Shown: piece by piece, positions 33,099 through 42,036 of the stretch
Position numbering within the stretch: position 1 is the stretch's first letter
Layout of the letters: each line of letters starts with the position of its first letter
Source: Comamonas halotolerans
Lineage (GTDB): Bacteria > Pseudomonadota > Gammaproteobacteria > Burkholderiales > Burkholderiaceae_C
Length of the DNA stretch: 64,000 nt
NCBI RefSeq assembly: GCF_030162935.1
Contig: NZ_JASAUZ010000045.1
Coordinates: 124,001-188,000 of the forward strand
Direction: 5' to 3'
Made by a program: the position numbers and the translations under genes
The notes under the pieces: generated by a model
The model's database searches: none
What the model was told of the DNA's origin: nothing
Seen by the model: the letters and a program-made list of their open reading frames with translations, nothing else

Positions 33099-34199
33099 TC
33101 ATGATTTGAGCGAAAAATCCATCACATCACCATTGCGCTCTTCAATCCGAATGCGTGCAGGCACAAAGCCTTGTTCAAGGTTGACCCACAACTGCGCATT
33201 TTCTGAATCGCCAGCTTGCGCAAGACGCTGCAGGCGCAGCGTGGCCACTGAACCCGCTGGCAGCTCCAGCTGTTCCTGTGCTTGCACCACAAACACCCAC
33301 ATTTGCAGGCGACGTGATCCCAGGGTAGGAATCTCCAGGCGTGTGCCTGGTACGCGCAACTCCGGCATGGCTTTGAGCAGGGCTGCCAGCTGCAGAAAAA
33401 CGCTCAAGCGGTCTTGGGCTCCAGAGCCGATGGGCGTGGCGGCGCGAGGTGGGTCGAAGGTGGCGTGCTCAGCCAGCCAATCAAAGTGCACCATGCGGCG
33501 TTTGGCAAGGCGGCGATCGGAAAACTCTAAAGGTTGCAACCCTTGAGGGGTGATGGAGCCGCTGCTGCGTTGCTCCATCGACCCCAGCAGAAATGCGGAA
33601 ACCGACTGGCGTGCCTGGTACTGATCGCCTTGTAGCGTCCATTCCAACTCGGCATTGGCGTGGTATTCCATGCCATCCACAAAACCGTGTACCTTGAAGC
33701 GCAGCAGCATTTGCCGCTGCAGCGGTGGCGCACCGCCGGGGAAGATGATTGGCACAGCATCTCCCCTGGCATCAAGCGCCTGAAAGCTGGGGCCTGAAGG
33801 GGATTTCTCTTGTTGACCCGTCGATTCAGCTTCGGCCTGTGGCGCTAGCGTTGCGAATGGCTCGGCTTCAGGGAGTGATTGGGCTTCCTCTTCTGGTGCA
33901 GCGGGATTGTCCTGGACAGTGTGTGATACCGGCACAGGCTCAACGACGTGGCTATTAGCCGCCTGGCGTTTGACGAATTTTTGCTTGGGGGGCATGGTGG
34001 GCTGAACGCTGGGCGCCGGAGGCTGTGGCGGTGGCTGCTCCATGCGTGGGGCAGGTGTGACCCAGACCGTATCCATGCGTTGAGTTGCCTCAGCGGTCAA
34101 AGACGGCAAGTGTGTGCTCCATTTCCATGGACTAAAGATCGCCGCCCAATGCGCAGCTGCCACAATGACCAGTACAAAAAGAACAGAGCGCTTGCGCAT
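33099..34199 (-). CDS. DUF3108 protein with TonB-like N-terminal anchor
   Basis: A 366-residue protein. The N-terminus has one membrane segment (SVLFVLVIVAAAHWAAIFS), then a Pro/Glu-rich linker (PPPQPPAPSVQP and onward to about residue 130), then a DUF3108 domain (about 150-366) similar to the one at 30353-31162. The overall plan of short cytoplasmic tail, single helix and Pro-rich spacer resembles TonB, but the TonB C-terminal fold is absent. It starts ten bases after the ubiB stop, so the two are probably one transcript. Confidence 0.82.
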   Translation of the reverse strand: MRKRSVLFVLVIVAAAHWAAIFSPWKWSTHLPSLTAEATQRMDTVWVTPAPRMEQPPPQPPAPSVQPTMPPKQKFVKRQAANSHVVEPVPVSHTVQDNPAAPEEEAQSLPEAEPFATLAPQAEAESTGQQEKSPSGPSFQALDARGDAVPIIFPGGAPPLQRQMLLRFKVHGFVDGMEYHANAELEWTLQGDQYQARQSVSAFLLGSMEQRSSGSITPQGLQPLEFSDRRLAKRRMVHFDWLAEHATFDPPRAATPIGSGAQDRLSVFLQLAALLKAMPELRVPGTRLEIPTLGSRRLQMWVFVVQAQEQLELPAGSVATLRLQRLAQAGDSENAQLWVNLEQGFVPARIRIEERNGDVMDFSLKS

Positions 34200-34208
34200 G
34201 TCTGGAGC

Positions 34209-35897
34209 TCAATCCAGTGCTCTTTGTCTGCGCATGGTCATCACCAAGACCGCCAGACTGACCACAGCGCCCAGGCCGCCCAGTACCGGGAAGACCGGAA
34301 TGCCCAGCAAGCGCACGTCCCAGGCTAGCAATGTGGGGCCAATACCCAGAATGAATGCGCCAGCAACTACAGCCAGAGACAGGCGCGTGGCAGCGCGCTC
34401 CAGCGCAGAGGAGACCCGGTGCAGATGGCGCACCTCCATATCGATGCCCACCCGCCCTTGTTTGAGTCGGTACATCAGCAAGCGCAGGGTTTTGGGCACA
34501 TCAGCCGTCATTTCGTACATCTGCATGGCGGCGGCACGTTGCTCACGCAGCAAGCGCTGTGGCGCATAGCGTGCACGCATCTGTTCTTTCACCAAAGGTT
34601 TGGCGGTGCTGATGACATCAAAGTCAGGATCAAGCTGCAGCAGCACCCGATCCGCAGTGATCAGTGCCTTGAACAGCAGCGCCATATCGGCAGGCATTGA
34701 TATCTGTGACTCACGCGCCAGGTCCATGAACTCCTTGATGGAGTCTCCCAACCGCAAGGGTCCATTGTCGCGGCGTGCGATGTAGCGCTCCACGGCCGAT
34801 TCCATCAGCGCAATTTCTACGCGAGCATCGCCCGTCCACTCCAGCAACACCATGACCAGTCCGTCCGCATCCCCCTCCACCATGGCCCGCAGCAGCACCA
34901 GAAACTGGTCACGCCGATGCGGTGAGAGGTGGCCTACAAGCCCGAAGTCCAGAAAGCCCACGCGGTTGCCGTCCAATGCAAACACATTGCCTGGGTGTGG
35001 GTCGGCGTGGAAAAGGCCATCGCGCAGCACCATGTGCAAAAACGCTTGGGCACCGCGCTGTGCAAGCAAACGGCCATTAAAGCTCAGGTCTGCAGCCGCG
35101 AGATTGGCTGGTACACCGTCAAGCCAGTCCTGTACCAGCAATTCGGGAGTACTCAAGTCCCAGGCAATGCGCGGGATGACGATCTCGGGCTGCTGCACAA
35201 AGGCCTGGGCGACCAGCTCGTTGTTGCGCCCTTCAATGGTGAAATCCAGCTCCTCTTGCAGTGCTTCTCCTACCTGGCGGGCTACATCGGTGGGGCGGTA
35301 GCGCTCCAGTTGCGGAAAACGGTCTTCCACCAAAGCTGCAATGTGGCGCAGCAAGCGGGCATCAGCCTCCAGGCCTGCACGAATGCTGGGGCGCTGTACC
35401 TTCACGACAACTTCGCGCAAGCTGCCGTCTGCGCACTGGATTTGCGCGCGATAGACCTGCGCGATGGATGCCGCAGCCAGTGGCGTGCTGTCAAAGCGTG
35501 TGAAAGCCTGCTCAATGGACATGCCCAGCTGCGCTTCAATATGTGGCTGCATCAGCGCCCATGGCAGCGGCGTGGCCTTGTTGTGCAGCTGTTCCAGTGC
35601 CTGCGTCCACTCAGCGGGTAGCAGGTCAGAGCGAGTGGCCAGAATCTGGCCAAGTTTGACGAAAGTTGGGCCCAAGGCTTCTATCGCCATGCGCAGCCGT
35701 TCTGGGCGGCTGGCCTGCGCCATGGGGTGAGCGGCGTCCTCATTGGCTGCGCGATGCTCGCCGCTGGTGCGCCACTTGGACCAGCGTGAAAGGCCAAGTG
35801 TCTGCACCAGATCGGCCAGACCAAAGCGCAGCAGAGTGCCCACGATTTCCTGCAGGCGGGCACGATCACGAACAGCAACAACAGCGGTATGCAGCAT
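34209..35897 (-). CDS. ubiB: UbiB, ubiquinone biosynthesis accessory kinase-like ATPase
   Basis: ABC1/ADCK/UbiB-family atypical kinase needed for ubiquinone synthesis; 562 residues. Family motifs are all visible: KxGQ as FVKLGQILATRSDLLP, the Ala-rich nucleotide loop PLAAASIAQVYRA, ion-pair lysine VVVKVQRP, EELDFTIEGRN, the catalytic HADPHPGNVF and metal-binding LDFGLVG. Two hydrophobic helices at the C-terminus anchor it to the inner membrane. ATG 35897 has GGAGA about nine bases upstream. A DUF3108 protein follows after nine bases. Confidence 0.95.
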   Translation of the reverse strand: MLHTAVVAVRDRARLQEIVGTLLRFGLADLVQTLGLSRWSKWRTSGEHRAANEDAAHPMAQASRPERLRMAIEALGPTFVKLGQILATRSDLLPAEWTQALEQLHNKATPLPWALMQPHIEAQLGMSIEQAFTRFDSTPLAAASIAQVYRAQIQCADGSLREVVVKVQRPSIRAGLEADARLLRHIAALVEDRFPQLERYRPTDVARQVGEALQEELDFTIEGRNNELVAQAFVQQPEIVIPRIAWDLSTPELLVQDWLDGVPANLAAADLSFNGRLLAQRGAQAFLHMVLRDGLFHADPHPGNVFALDGNRVGFLDFGLVGHLSPHRRDQFLVLLRAMVEGDADGLVMVLLEWTGDARVEIALMESAVERYIARRDNGPLRLGDSIKEFMDLARESQISMPADMALLFKALITADRVLLQLDPDFDVISTAKPLVKEQMRARYAPQRLLREQRAAAMQMYEMTADVPKTLRLLMYRLKQGRVGIDMEVRHLHRVSSALERAATRLSLAVVAGAFILGIGPTLLAWDVRLLGIPVFPVLGGLGAVVSLAVLVMTMRRQRALD

Positions 35898-36020
35898 GGC
35901 AGAGATTCTCCAGCAGGCTGGAGGCCCAGCCTTTGCTCAGAAGCATAAACGCAGTGCAAGCATAGGCAGGTCAGTCGCGATGCTGATTACGCCGCGGCTT
36001 GTGGCGTGTGGGCCCCGCTG

Positions 36021-37028
36021 TCAGTAGTGCAAGCAAATCTTGCCAAAGTGCTGCCCAGATTGCTGATGCGCAAAAGCCTCAGCAATCTGTGTCAATGGAA
36101 AGCTGCGGTCAATCACCGGCTTCCAGTTGAATCCCTCCAAAGCACGCACCATCTCTTGCTGGTGCTCGCGGCTGCCCACGATCAAACCTTTGAGGGTTTG
36201 CTGCTTGGTCATGAGTTCTACCGTGGGAATGTGTCCGGCCATTCCTGTCAGCACGCCAATCAGTGCAATGTGTCCGCCCGTGGCACAGGCGCGGATGGAC
36301 TGGGGCAAGGTATTGGGGCCACCTACCTCCACGACGATGTCAGCACCACGGCCACCGGTGGCTTCCAGCACGGCATTGCCCCATTCAGGAGTGGTCTTGT
36401 AGTTGATGACGACATCGGCACCCAAGGTCTTGAGGCGCCCGGCCTTGGCGTCGCTGGAGGTGGTGGCTATGACGCGCGCTCCCATGCTTTTCGCCATTTG
36501 CAGAGCGAAGATGGAAACGCCACCAGTGCCCAATACCAGCACAGTGTCTCCGGCCTGGATCTGAGCATCTACCACCAGTGCACGCCAGGCGGTCAGGCCT
36601 GCAGTGGTGAGGGTGGACGCTTCTTCGTGGCTATAGCCTTGGGGCGCATGGGTGAACGCGGTGGCAGGCCTGGTAACCATTTCACGTGCATACCCATCAC
36701 AGCCATCGCCGGGCACGAGCTTGAAATCCGATGGAGCATGGCGGCCCGCCAACCATTGCGGGAAAAAAGTGGAGACCACTGCATCGCCCACGGCGAAGTC
36801 TGTCACATCCGCGCCCACGGCGATGACCACGCCAGCACCATCGGACATGGGGATGCGGCCATCGGCAGTGGCATTGAGAGTGGTGGCCACCAGCAAGTCA
36901 TGGTAGTTGAGTGAGCTTGCGTGCAGTCGCACCTGAATTTCGCCTGCTGCAGGGGCGGCAGGCTCCGGCAGATTGACCGTCTTGATGTTCGTGAGGCCGC
37001 CTGGGGCGGCAATCTGCATGGCTTTCAT
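36021..37028 (-). CDS. Zinc-independent-type medium-chain alcohol dehydrogenase / quinone oxidoreductase
   Basis: MDR-family NAD(P)-dependent oxidoreductase of 335 residues. The N-terminal GroES-like domain has RLHASSLNYHDLLV; the dinucleotide-binding domain has VLVLGTGGVSIFALQMAKS and the strand end IATTSSDAKAG. Structural-zinc cysteines and the catalytic Cys-His pair of ADHs are missing, pointing to a quinone-oxidoreductase or zinc-free type. GGAAGGA lies just before ATG 37028. It is divergent from an HxlR-family regulator with a conserved N-terminal cysteine, reminiscent of QorR/YodB systems that control quinone or aldehyde detoxification genes. Confidence 0.87.
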   Translation of the reverse strand: MKAMQIAAPGGLTNIKTVNLPEPAAPAAGEIQVRLHASSLNYHDLLVATTLNATADGRIPMSDGAGVVIAVGADVTDFAVGDAVVSTFFPQWLAGRHAPSDFKLVPGDGCDGYAREMVTRPATAFTHAPQGYSHEEASTLTTAGLTAWRALVVDAQIQAGDTVLVLGTGGVSIFALQMAKSMGARVIATTSSDAKAGRLKTLGADVVINYKTTPEWGNAVLEATGGRGADIVVEVGGPNTLPQSIRACATGGHIALIGVLTGMAGHIPTVELMTKQQTLKGLIVGSREHQQEMVRALEGFNWKPVIDRSFPLTQIAEAFAHQQSGQHFGKICLHY

Positions 37029-37053
37029 GGCTATCCTTCCAAGAGAGAAACCT

Positions 37054-37067
37054 AGATGTCTACATCT
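37054..37067. promoter_or_regulatory. Palindromic site AGATGT-CT-ACATCT, possible HxlR operator
   Basis: Perfect six-base arms with a two-base centre, 26 bp upstream of the oxidoreductase start. A second shorter palindrome TGCAT-GA-ATGCA lies at 37134-37145. Both sit in the divergent promoter region, where a dimeric HxlR-family protein could bind. Confidence 0.4.
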
Positions 37068-37209
37068 TGCGCGGATGCATCACCTTTTGCCAGAACCAAC
37101 ATATTTGTGGGGTAGTGTTAAAAATGTAAGTTATGCATGAATGCAGGTCTGGCACTAGTATGCTGCTCTCTGTCGGCGGTCAGACCGTGGCGCAAACTGA
37201 AGGCAAATT

Positions 37210-37578
37210 ATGAAACGACTGAACAGCAAGAGTGGCTGCGCCGTGGAGGTGACGCTGTCCGTAATGGGTGGGACCTGGAAGCCCGTCGTCCTGTTCCATC
37301 TGCTGCATGGGAAAAAGCGTTTCAGTGAGTTGAATCGCTTGATAGGGGGCATTACTCAGCGCATGCTGACGCTGCAGTTGCGGGAGCTGGAGGAGGCTGG
37401 AATTGTGCTGCGAACCGTTCACGCGGAAGTGCCACCGCGTGTGGACTATGAGCTGACCCCGCTGGGGCATAGTCTGCAGCCGGTGCTGGTCGCCATGCGC
37501 GATTGGGGCACGGAGTACGCTAGTGGACGCGGACAAGACGAAAGTCTGAGTGAGCAATGCGCTGTGGGCTCTGCGTAA
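37210..37578 (+). CDS. HxlR-family transcriptional regulator
   Basis: Small winged-helix DNA-binding protein of 122 residues. The HxlR signature is plain: VEVTLSVMGGTWKPVVLFHL, RFSELNRLIGGITQRMLTLQ, LRELEEAGIVLR and the wing VDYELTPLGHSL. Cys10 matches the redox-sensing N-terminal cysteine of HypR/YodB/QorR-type members, so it may respond to quinones, aldehydes or disulfide stress. It is divergent from an oxidoreductase gene and followed by a bidirectional terminator. The target and signal are inference. Confidence 0.88.
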   Translation: MKRLNSKSGCAVEVTLSVMGGTWKPVVLFHLLHGKKRFSELNRLIGGITQRMLTLQLRELEEAGIVLRTVHAEVPPRVDYELTPLGHSLQPVLVAMRDWGTEYASGRGQDESLSEQCAVGSA

Positions 37579-37630
37579 AGCGTGGATTGGTCTCATGCGC
37601 ACCAACCCGTGCAGGCCGGCAAAAGTGTAA

Positions 37631-37660
37631 AAACCAGCAGGAGCAATGGCCTGCTGGTTT
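37631..37660. terminator. Bidirectional terminator between hxlR-type and ycaC-type genes
   Basis: AAACCAGCAGG / CCTGCTGGTTT perfect stem with an eight-base loop and T-run on one side, between convergent genes. Confidence 0.85.
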
Positions 37661-37673
37661 TACGTCAGATCGT

Positions 37674-38312
37674 TCAGGCTTGCTTGCCTGCGGCCAGTGA
37701 CGCGTAGCTGTTCATCAGGTTGCGATAGTCAGGGATATGTTTGCTAAACAGTTCTCCCAGTCCCTGCACGTCGTTGCGCCAGTCGCGGTGCAGCTCGCAG
37801 GCAGCACCAAACCAGGTCATCAACTGGGCTCCGGCTTGTTCCATGCGGCTCCATGCGGCTTGCTGGGTCATGGTATTGAAGGTGCCGGAAGCATCGGTGA
37901 TCACAAACACGTCAAAGCCTTCCGCAATCGCTGACAGCACGGGAAAGGCGACGCACACTTCGGTAACCACTCCGGCAATGATCAACTGCTTCTTGCCTGT
38001 GGCTCTCACTGCTTTGACGAAATCTTCGTTATCCCAGGCATTGATCTGCCCAGGGCGTGCAATGTAGGGTGCGTCGGGGAACTGGGCCTTCAGCTCTGGC
38101 ACCAGAGGGCCGTTGGGGCCATTCTCAAAGCTGGTGGTCAAGATGGTCGGAAGCTTGAAGTACTCGGCCATATCGGCCAGGGCAAGCACATTGTTCTTGA
38201 ACTTGTCGGGGTCGATGTCACGCACCAGCGAGAGCAGGCCGGTTTGGTGATCGACCAGCAGGACAGCAGCATCGTTCTTGTCAAGACGCACATAAGGCTT
38301 GTGTTGAGGCAT
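37674..38312 (-). CDS. ycaC: YcaC-type isochorismatase-like cysteine hydrolase
   Basis: A 212-residue member of the isochorismatase superfamily, extremely similar in feel to E. coli YcaC, a hydrolase of unknown natural substrate that forms octamers. Nucleophile Cys is about C120 in VVTEVCVAFP and the acidic triad residue about D21 in LLVDHQTG; the segments TSFENGPNGPLVPELK and HIPDYRNLM are YcaC hallmarks. AGGAGA six bases before ATG 38312 sets the start; a longer frame to 38420 is not needed. It converges with the hxlR-type gene. Confidence 0.9.
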   Translation of the reverse strand: MPQHKPYVRLDKNDAAVLLVDHQTGLLSLVRDIDPDKFKNNVLALADMAEYFKLPTILTTSFENGPNGPLVPELKAQFPDAPYIARPGQINAWDNEDFVKAVRATGKKQLIIAGVVTEVCVAFPVLSAIAEGFDVFVITDASGTFNTMTQQAAWSRMEQAGAQLMTWFGAACELHRDWRNDVQGLGELFSKHIPDYRNLMNSYASLAAGKQA

Positions 38313-38855
38313 GGGAATCTCCTTGAGAAGTAGAGTTGGCGAGTAAAAACGCGGGGAAGTAGCCTTGGCGTCAACACGTTGGCGCAGTGGGCTGGCGAAA
38401 AAATGGGTTGCGCATGCCACTAAGCGGCTGCTGGCATCAGGCTGAAGCTGGTGGCGTAGACATCGTCAAAAGCTTGTGTCACTTTCTGCAGTGTGTTCAT
38501 TGCCAAACTGCCCTTTTCTGTCTTGCCGGACAGCAGTTATCCATTCATCCATTGGGCTTCATATTCACAAGCGAGGTTTACGGCTTCTAGCCCGTTTGGA
38601 GGTAGAGACCAACGCCGTGGCAGGTGTGGTCAGTCAAAGTGCGCGCCCTTGCCCACTCAATGCGGGTCGGTCGGGCTGTAGGTGCTTTGCTCTGTCTGGC
38701 TCATGGTGTACTCCTGTCGGGCTGCACAGCAGCTTGCTGCGCCATAGGTATGTACTTTGACAGTGCAACGATGAGGCGTCCAGGAGTCAATATTTGGTCT
38801 CATCGTTCTATTGGAGGAACGATGGATGCAGAACCATTCGGGGATGCGTGCATTT
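38313..38855. other. 543-bp gap with short frames and possible gene remnant
   Basis: No full gene is supported. On the minus strand, ATG 38704 follows a strong ribosome site (AGGAGT, five bases away) but the frame stops after 15 codons (MSQTEQSTYSPTDPH) at 38657. Another minus frame, ATG about 38499, has 26 codons. The pattern suggests a decayed small gene. An inverted repeat CATCGTTC-N8-GAACGATG lies at 38801-38824, just beyond the end of the LysR gene. Confidence 0.45.
38657..38704 (-). pseudogene. Possible start of a decayed gene (15 codons, strong ribosome site)
   Basis: Reads MSQTEQSTYSPTDPH then stop, with AGGAGTACACC before the ATG. Such a good translation start with so short a frame is odd. 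It resembles the N-terminus of some pyridoxamine-phosphate-oxidase-like proteins, but the following DNA is frame-broken and I cannot confirm this. It may be a genuine leader peptide instead. Confidence 0.3.
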
Positions 38856-39755
38856 TTATGCAGGCCGTGTCACGAACTCCTGGGCCAGAAAATCGAGCAG
38901 CGCACGCACGGCTGGCAGCAGACCTCTGCGGGAGGGAAAGACTGCGTGGACAATGCCGGCGCGGGGATGCCACTGGGGCAGCAATTGGACCAGTCGCCCG
39001 GCATCAATATCCGTCTGTACCATTGCAGTGGGCAACATAACGACGCCTGCCCCGTGCAAAGCAGCGCGCCACAGGGCGATGCGGTCATCGGTCACCATGC
39101 GTGGCTTGGTCAGAATGCGGGCCTGAGCATTCTCGGGGCCCCAAAGATTCCAGGCAAAGTCTTTGCCGCCCTGCACAGAGCCCAGGCTGGGCCACTCACC
39201 CAGATCGGCAATAGTGGGCAGGCCGCCCATGCGGGAGATCAAATCCGGGCTGGCAAGCAGGCACTGGTGACTTTCGCCCAACACCTTGAATACCAGTTCA
39301 CTGTCGTCCAGGGGTGGAAAGCGCACGCGGATGGCAATGTCCAGGCCTTCCAGGATGACATCTACACGCCGGTTGGTGCTTTCAATGTGCAGTTCCACTT
39401 CGGGGCACTGCACCATAAAGCGGCCCAGTGCATCGCCCAGGTGGTAGTCCAGCAGGGCAGGGGGACAGGCCAGGCGCACCACGCCGCGTGGAGCGGTCTG
39501 GGTATTGGCAATCAGGGCCTGGGCCGCCTCGGCTTCCACCAGCATGGCCACACAGCGCTGGTAATAGGCTTGGCCAATCTCGGTCACTGCAAAGCGCCGG
39601 GTGGAGCGCTGAATGAGCCGTGCGCCCAGCCGTGCTTCCAGCAGCGCAATACGGCGTGACAGCTTGGATTTGGGCTGGTTCAGCGCTCTGCCGGCTGGCG
39701 CAAAACCTCCGTGATCCACCACCTGCACAAAGTAGTACAGATCGTTAAAGTCCAT
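38856..39755 (-). CDS. LysR-family transcriptional regulator
   Basis: Regulator of 299 residues. The N-terminus MDFNDLYYFVQVVDHGGFAP and HTH ALNQPKSKLSRRIALLEARL define a common betaproteobacterial LysR subgroup; LGARLIQRSTRRFAVTEIG follows. The effector domain has VRLACPPALL and DVILEGLDIAIRV. I favour ATG 39755, matching the family start; ATG 39779 is in frame and neither has a clear ribosome site. It lies between the molybdopterin oxidoreductase and the remnant region, both on the same strand, without a divergent partner, so its target is unknown. Confidence 0.87.
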   Translation of the reverse strand: MDFNDLYYFVQVVDHGGFAPAGRALNQPKSKLSRRIALLEARLGARLIQRSTRRFAVTEIGQAYYQRCVAMLVEAEAAQALIANTQTAPRGVVRLACPPALLDYHLGDALGRFMVQCPEVELHIESTNRRVDVILEGLDIAIRVRFPPLDDSELVFKVLGESHQCLLASPDLISRMGGLPTIADLGEWPSLGSVQGGKDFAWNLWGPENAQARILTKPRMVTDDRIALWRAALHGAGVVMLPTAMVQTDIDAGRLVQLLPQWHPRAGIVHAVFPSRRGLLPAVRALLDFLAQEFVTRPA

Positions 39756-39787
39756 CGAAACCGGGAAGTGAAACGGCATGGCGTGAT

Positions 39788-41821
39788 TTAGTGTCGCCGA
39801 GCTACCTGGACGGCACAGTCATAGAAGGTGGGCGCACGGCCGATATCGGTCAGATGCTGGTGCGTCAGCTCGTTGACATTGGTGCCGTTGGTGCCGTCCT
39901 TGCGCCACCAGATACCAAGACCTACGACAACGCCTGGGCGAGCGCGGCCATTCACCGTGGCATGACAGAGATGTTCGCCACGGTCGTTGAATACGCGCAC
40001 CAGGTCACCGTTGGCAATGCCGCGGGCAGCCGCGTCGTCGGGGTGTATTTCCAGCTCCGGACGGCCTTCAATGTGGCGCAGTGTTTTGACGTTCACAAAG
40101 GTGGAATTCAGAAAATTGCGTGCCGGCGGAGAGATCATGGCCAGCGGGTGCTTTGCACTGGGAATTTCATAGTTGGGAAGGTAATCTGGCAGCGGATTCA
40201 CACCCAGCGTCTCCAGGGCAGGGCTGACAAACTCGCACTTGCCCGAGGGGGTGGCAAAGCCGCCTTCTGCAAAAGGTGCGTCGGGCAGGTCTTGCTGCGC
40301 AAAACCGTGCTGCAGCAGGGCGTTGAAATCGATGGTGCTGCCTTCCAGTGCCTGACGGCACAGGAGTTCGTCGTCGTCCTGAAAATGGGGTGCAGCAAAG
40401 GCATCGTTGTAGCGTGCCATATAAGTCGCCAATTCACGAAAGATCTGTGCGTTGCTCTTGGACTGTCCTACGGGTGCAATCGCAGGCTGGTTGAGCAGCA
40501 CATCGGTGTGGCCGTAGCTGGTATGAATGTCCCAGTGCTCCAGCTGCGTCGTCGCAGGCAACACATAGTCAGCGTAGTCGGCGGTGTCCGTCATGAAGTG
40601 TTCGAGGACCACGGTGAACAGGTCTTCGCGTGCAAAGCCTTGCACCACCTTGGCGGACTCGGGGGCCACGGCTACGGGGTTGCTGTTGTAGACCACCAGG
40701 GCCTCAATGGGTGCAGCCGTATCGAGCAGCGCATTGCCAATCGTGCTCATATTGATCAGGCGTGGGCGGCGTTCTGCCAGTAGCTGTGGCATGTGCAGGC
40801 GCGTGCGATTGGCAGGTGAATGCGAAGACGCCGACAGCAGCAGCCCACCCGCGCGGTGTCGCCAGGCACCCACCAGTGCAGGCAGGCAGGCAATTGCCCG
40901 CACGGCATTGCCACCGCCGCGGGTGCGCTGCATGCCGTAGTTCAGGCGAATGGCGGCTGGCCGGGTGTTACCGTACTCGCGTGCAAGCTGGGTGATCTGT
41001 TCTACCGGCAGGCCGCAGACCTGGGCAGCACGCTCGGGTGGCCATTCCAGCGCACGTGCCTTGAGCTGCTCCCAGCCCAGGGTGTGCCGGGCAATGTAAT
41101 CATGATCCAGCCAGTCATGCACGATAAGCTCGTGCATCAAGGCCAGCGCCAGTGCAGCGTCGGTGCCTGGCAGCAGCTGCAGGTGCTCATGGCACTTGTC
41201 GGCAGTTTCGGATTTGCGCGGATCAATGCACACCAGTTTGGCGCCATGGCGCTTGGCTTCTTGCGCAATGCGCCAAAAGTGCAGGTTGCTGCCAATCGAA
41301 TTGCTGCCCCAGATGAGGATCAACTGGCTTTCCGCAAAAAACTGCACATGCATGCCCAGTTTGCCGCCATAGGTGTGCAGCAGGGCTTCGCTGCCCGCGC
41401 TGGCACAAATGGTGCGATCCAGCAAGCTCGCTCCCAATTGATGGAAGAAGCGGCGGTCCATGCTTTCGCCCTGCACCAACCCCATGGTGCCTGCGTAGCT
41501 GTAGGGCAGGATGGCCTCTGGGTTGCGCTGGGCAATGGTGTGCAGGCGCTGGGCAATATCGCCCAGGGCTTCGTCCCAGCTTACGGGGGCAAACTGCCCG
41601 CTGCCCTTGGCCCCGGTTCGCTTGAGTGGCGTGAGGATGCGCTCCGGGTGGTAGCTGCGCTCGGTGTATTTGCTGACCTTGGCGCATAGCACGCCGCCCG
41701 TCATGGGGTGGGCAGGATTGCCTTGCACACGGGTGGCAACGCCATCGACCACGGTGGTGACCAGGGCGCAGGTATCAGGACAGTCGTGGGGGCATGCGCC
41801 CAGAATTGTTTTATCAGTCAT
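39788..41821 (-). CDS. Molybdopterin oxidoreductase family protein
   Basis: DMSO-reductase-superfamily enzyme of 677 residues. The N-terminal 4Fe-4S site has cysteines in GACPHDCPDTCALV and GGVLCAKVSKY. The molybdopterin domain follows, with LIWGSNSIGSN, LQLLPGTDAALALALMHELI and RLNYGMQRTRGGGNAVR; the C-terminal dinucleotide-binding domain has EIHPDDAAARGIANGDLVRV. There is no signal peptide, so it is cytoplasmic. The segment where many relatives carry the Mo ligand reads ICASAGSEA; no in-frame stop suggests no selenocysteine. No electron-transfer partner gene is adjacent. The substrate is unknown. Confidence 0.85.
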   Translation of the reverse strand: MTDKTILGACPHDCPDTCALVTTVVDGVATRVQGNPAHPMTGGVLCAKVSKYTERSYHPERILTPLKRTGAKGSGQFAPVSWDEALGDIAQRLHTIAQRNPEAILPYSYAGTMGLVQGESMDRRFFHQLGASLLDRTICASAGSEALLHTYGGKLGMHVQFFAESQLILIWGSNSIGSNLHFWRIAQEAKRHGAKLVCIDPRKSETADKCHEHLQLLPGTDAALALALMHELIVHDWLDHDYIARHTLGWEQLKARALEWPPERAAQVCGLPVEQITQLAREYGNTRPAAIRLNYGMQRTRGGGNAVRAIACLPALVGAWRHRAGGLLLSASSHSPANRTRLHMPQLLAERRPRLINMSTIGNALLDTAAPIEALVVYNSNPVAVAPESAKVVQGFAREDLFTVVLEHFMTDTADYADYVLPATTQLEHWDIHTSYGHTDVLLNQPAIAPVGQSKSNAQIFRELATYMARYNDAFAAPHFQDDDELLCRQALEGSTIDFNALLQHGFAQQDLPDAPFAEGGFATPSGKCEFVSPALETLGVNPLPDYLPNYEIPSAKHPLAMISPPARNFLNSTFVNVKTLRHIEGRPELEIHPDDAAARGIANGDLVRVFNDRGEHLCHATVNGRARPGVVVGLGIWWRKDGTNGTNVNELTHQHLTDIGRAPTFYDCAVQVARRH

Positions 41822-42036
41822 CAAACCAGCCAATTTACTGCCAAGCATCAAGGCTGAGATTTAAGCACGCGAGTGGCCTCAGTCACATCGGTGAGTGCAT
41901 GTATTTGTAAGCCTGACGGCCAGTATCCATGCAGCTTCATTGGCGAAGGAGAGATAGTTTTCTGGTTTAGAACGATCGTGCTTTTTATGGTTTTTTTCGC
42001 TACACTGACCCAATACCAATCACAAGGAGACTGATG

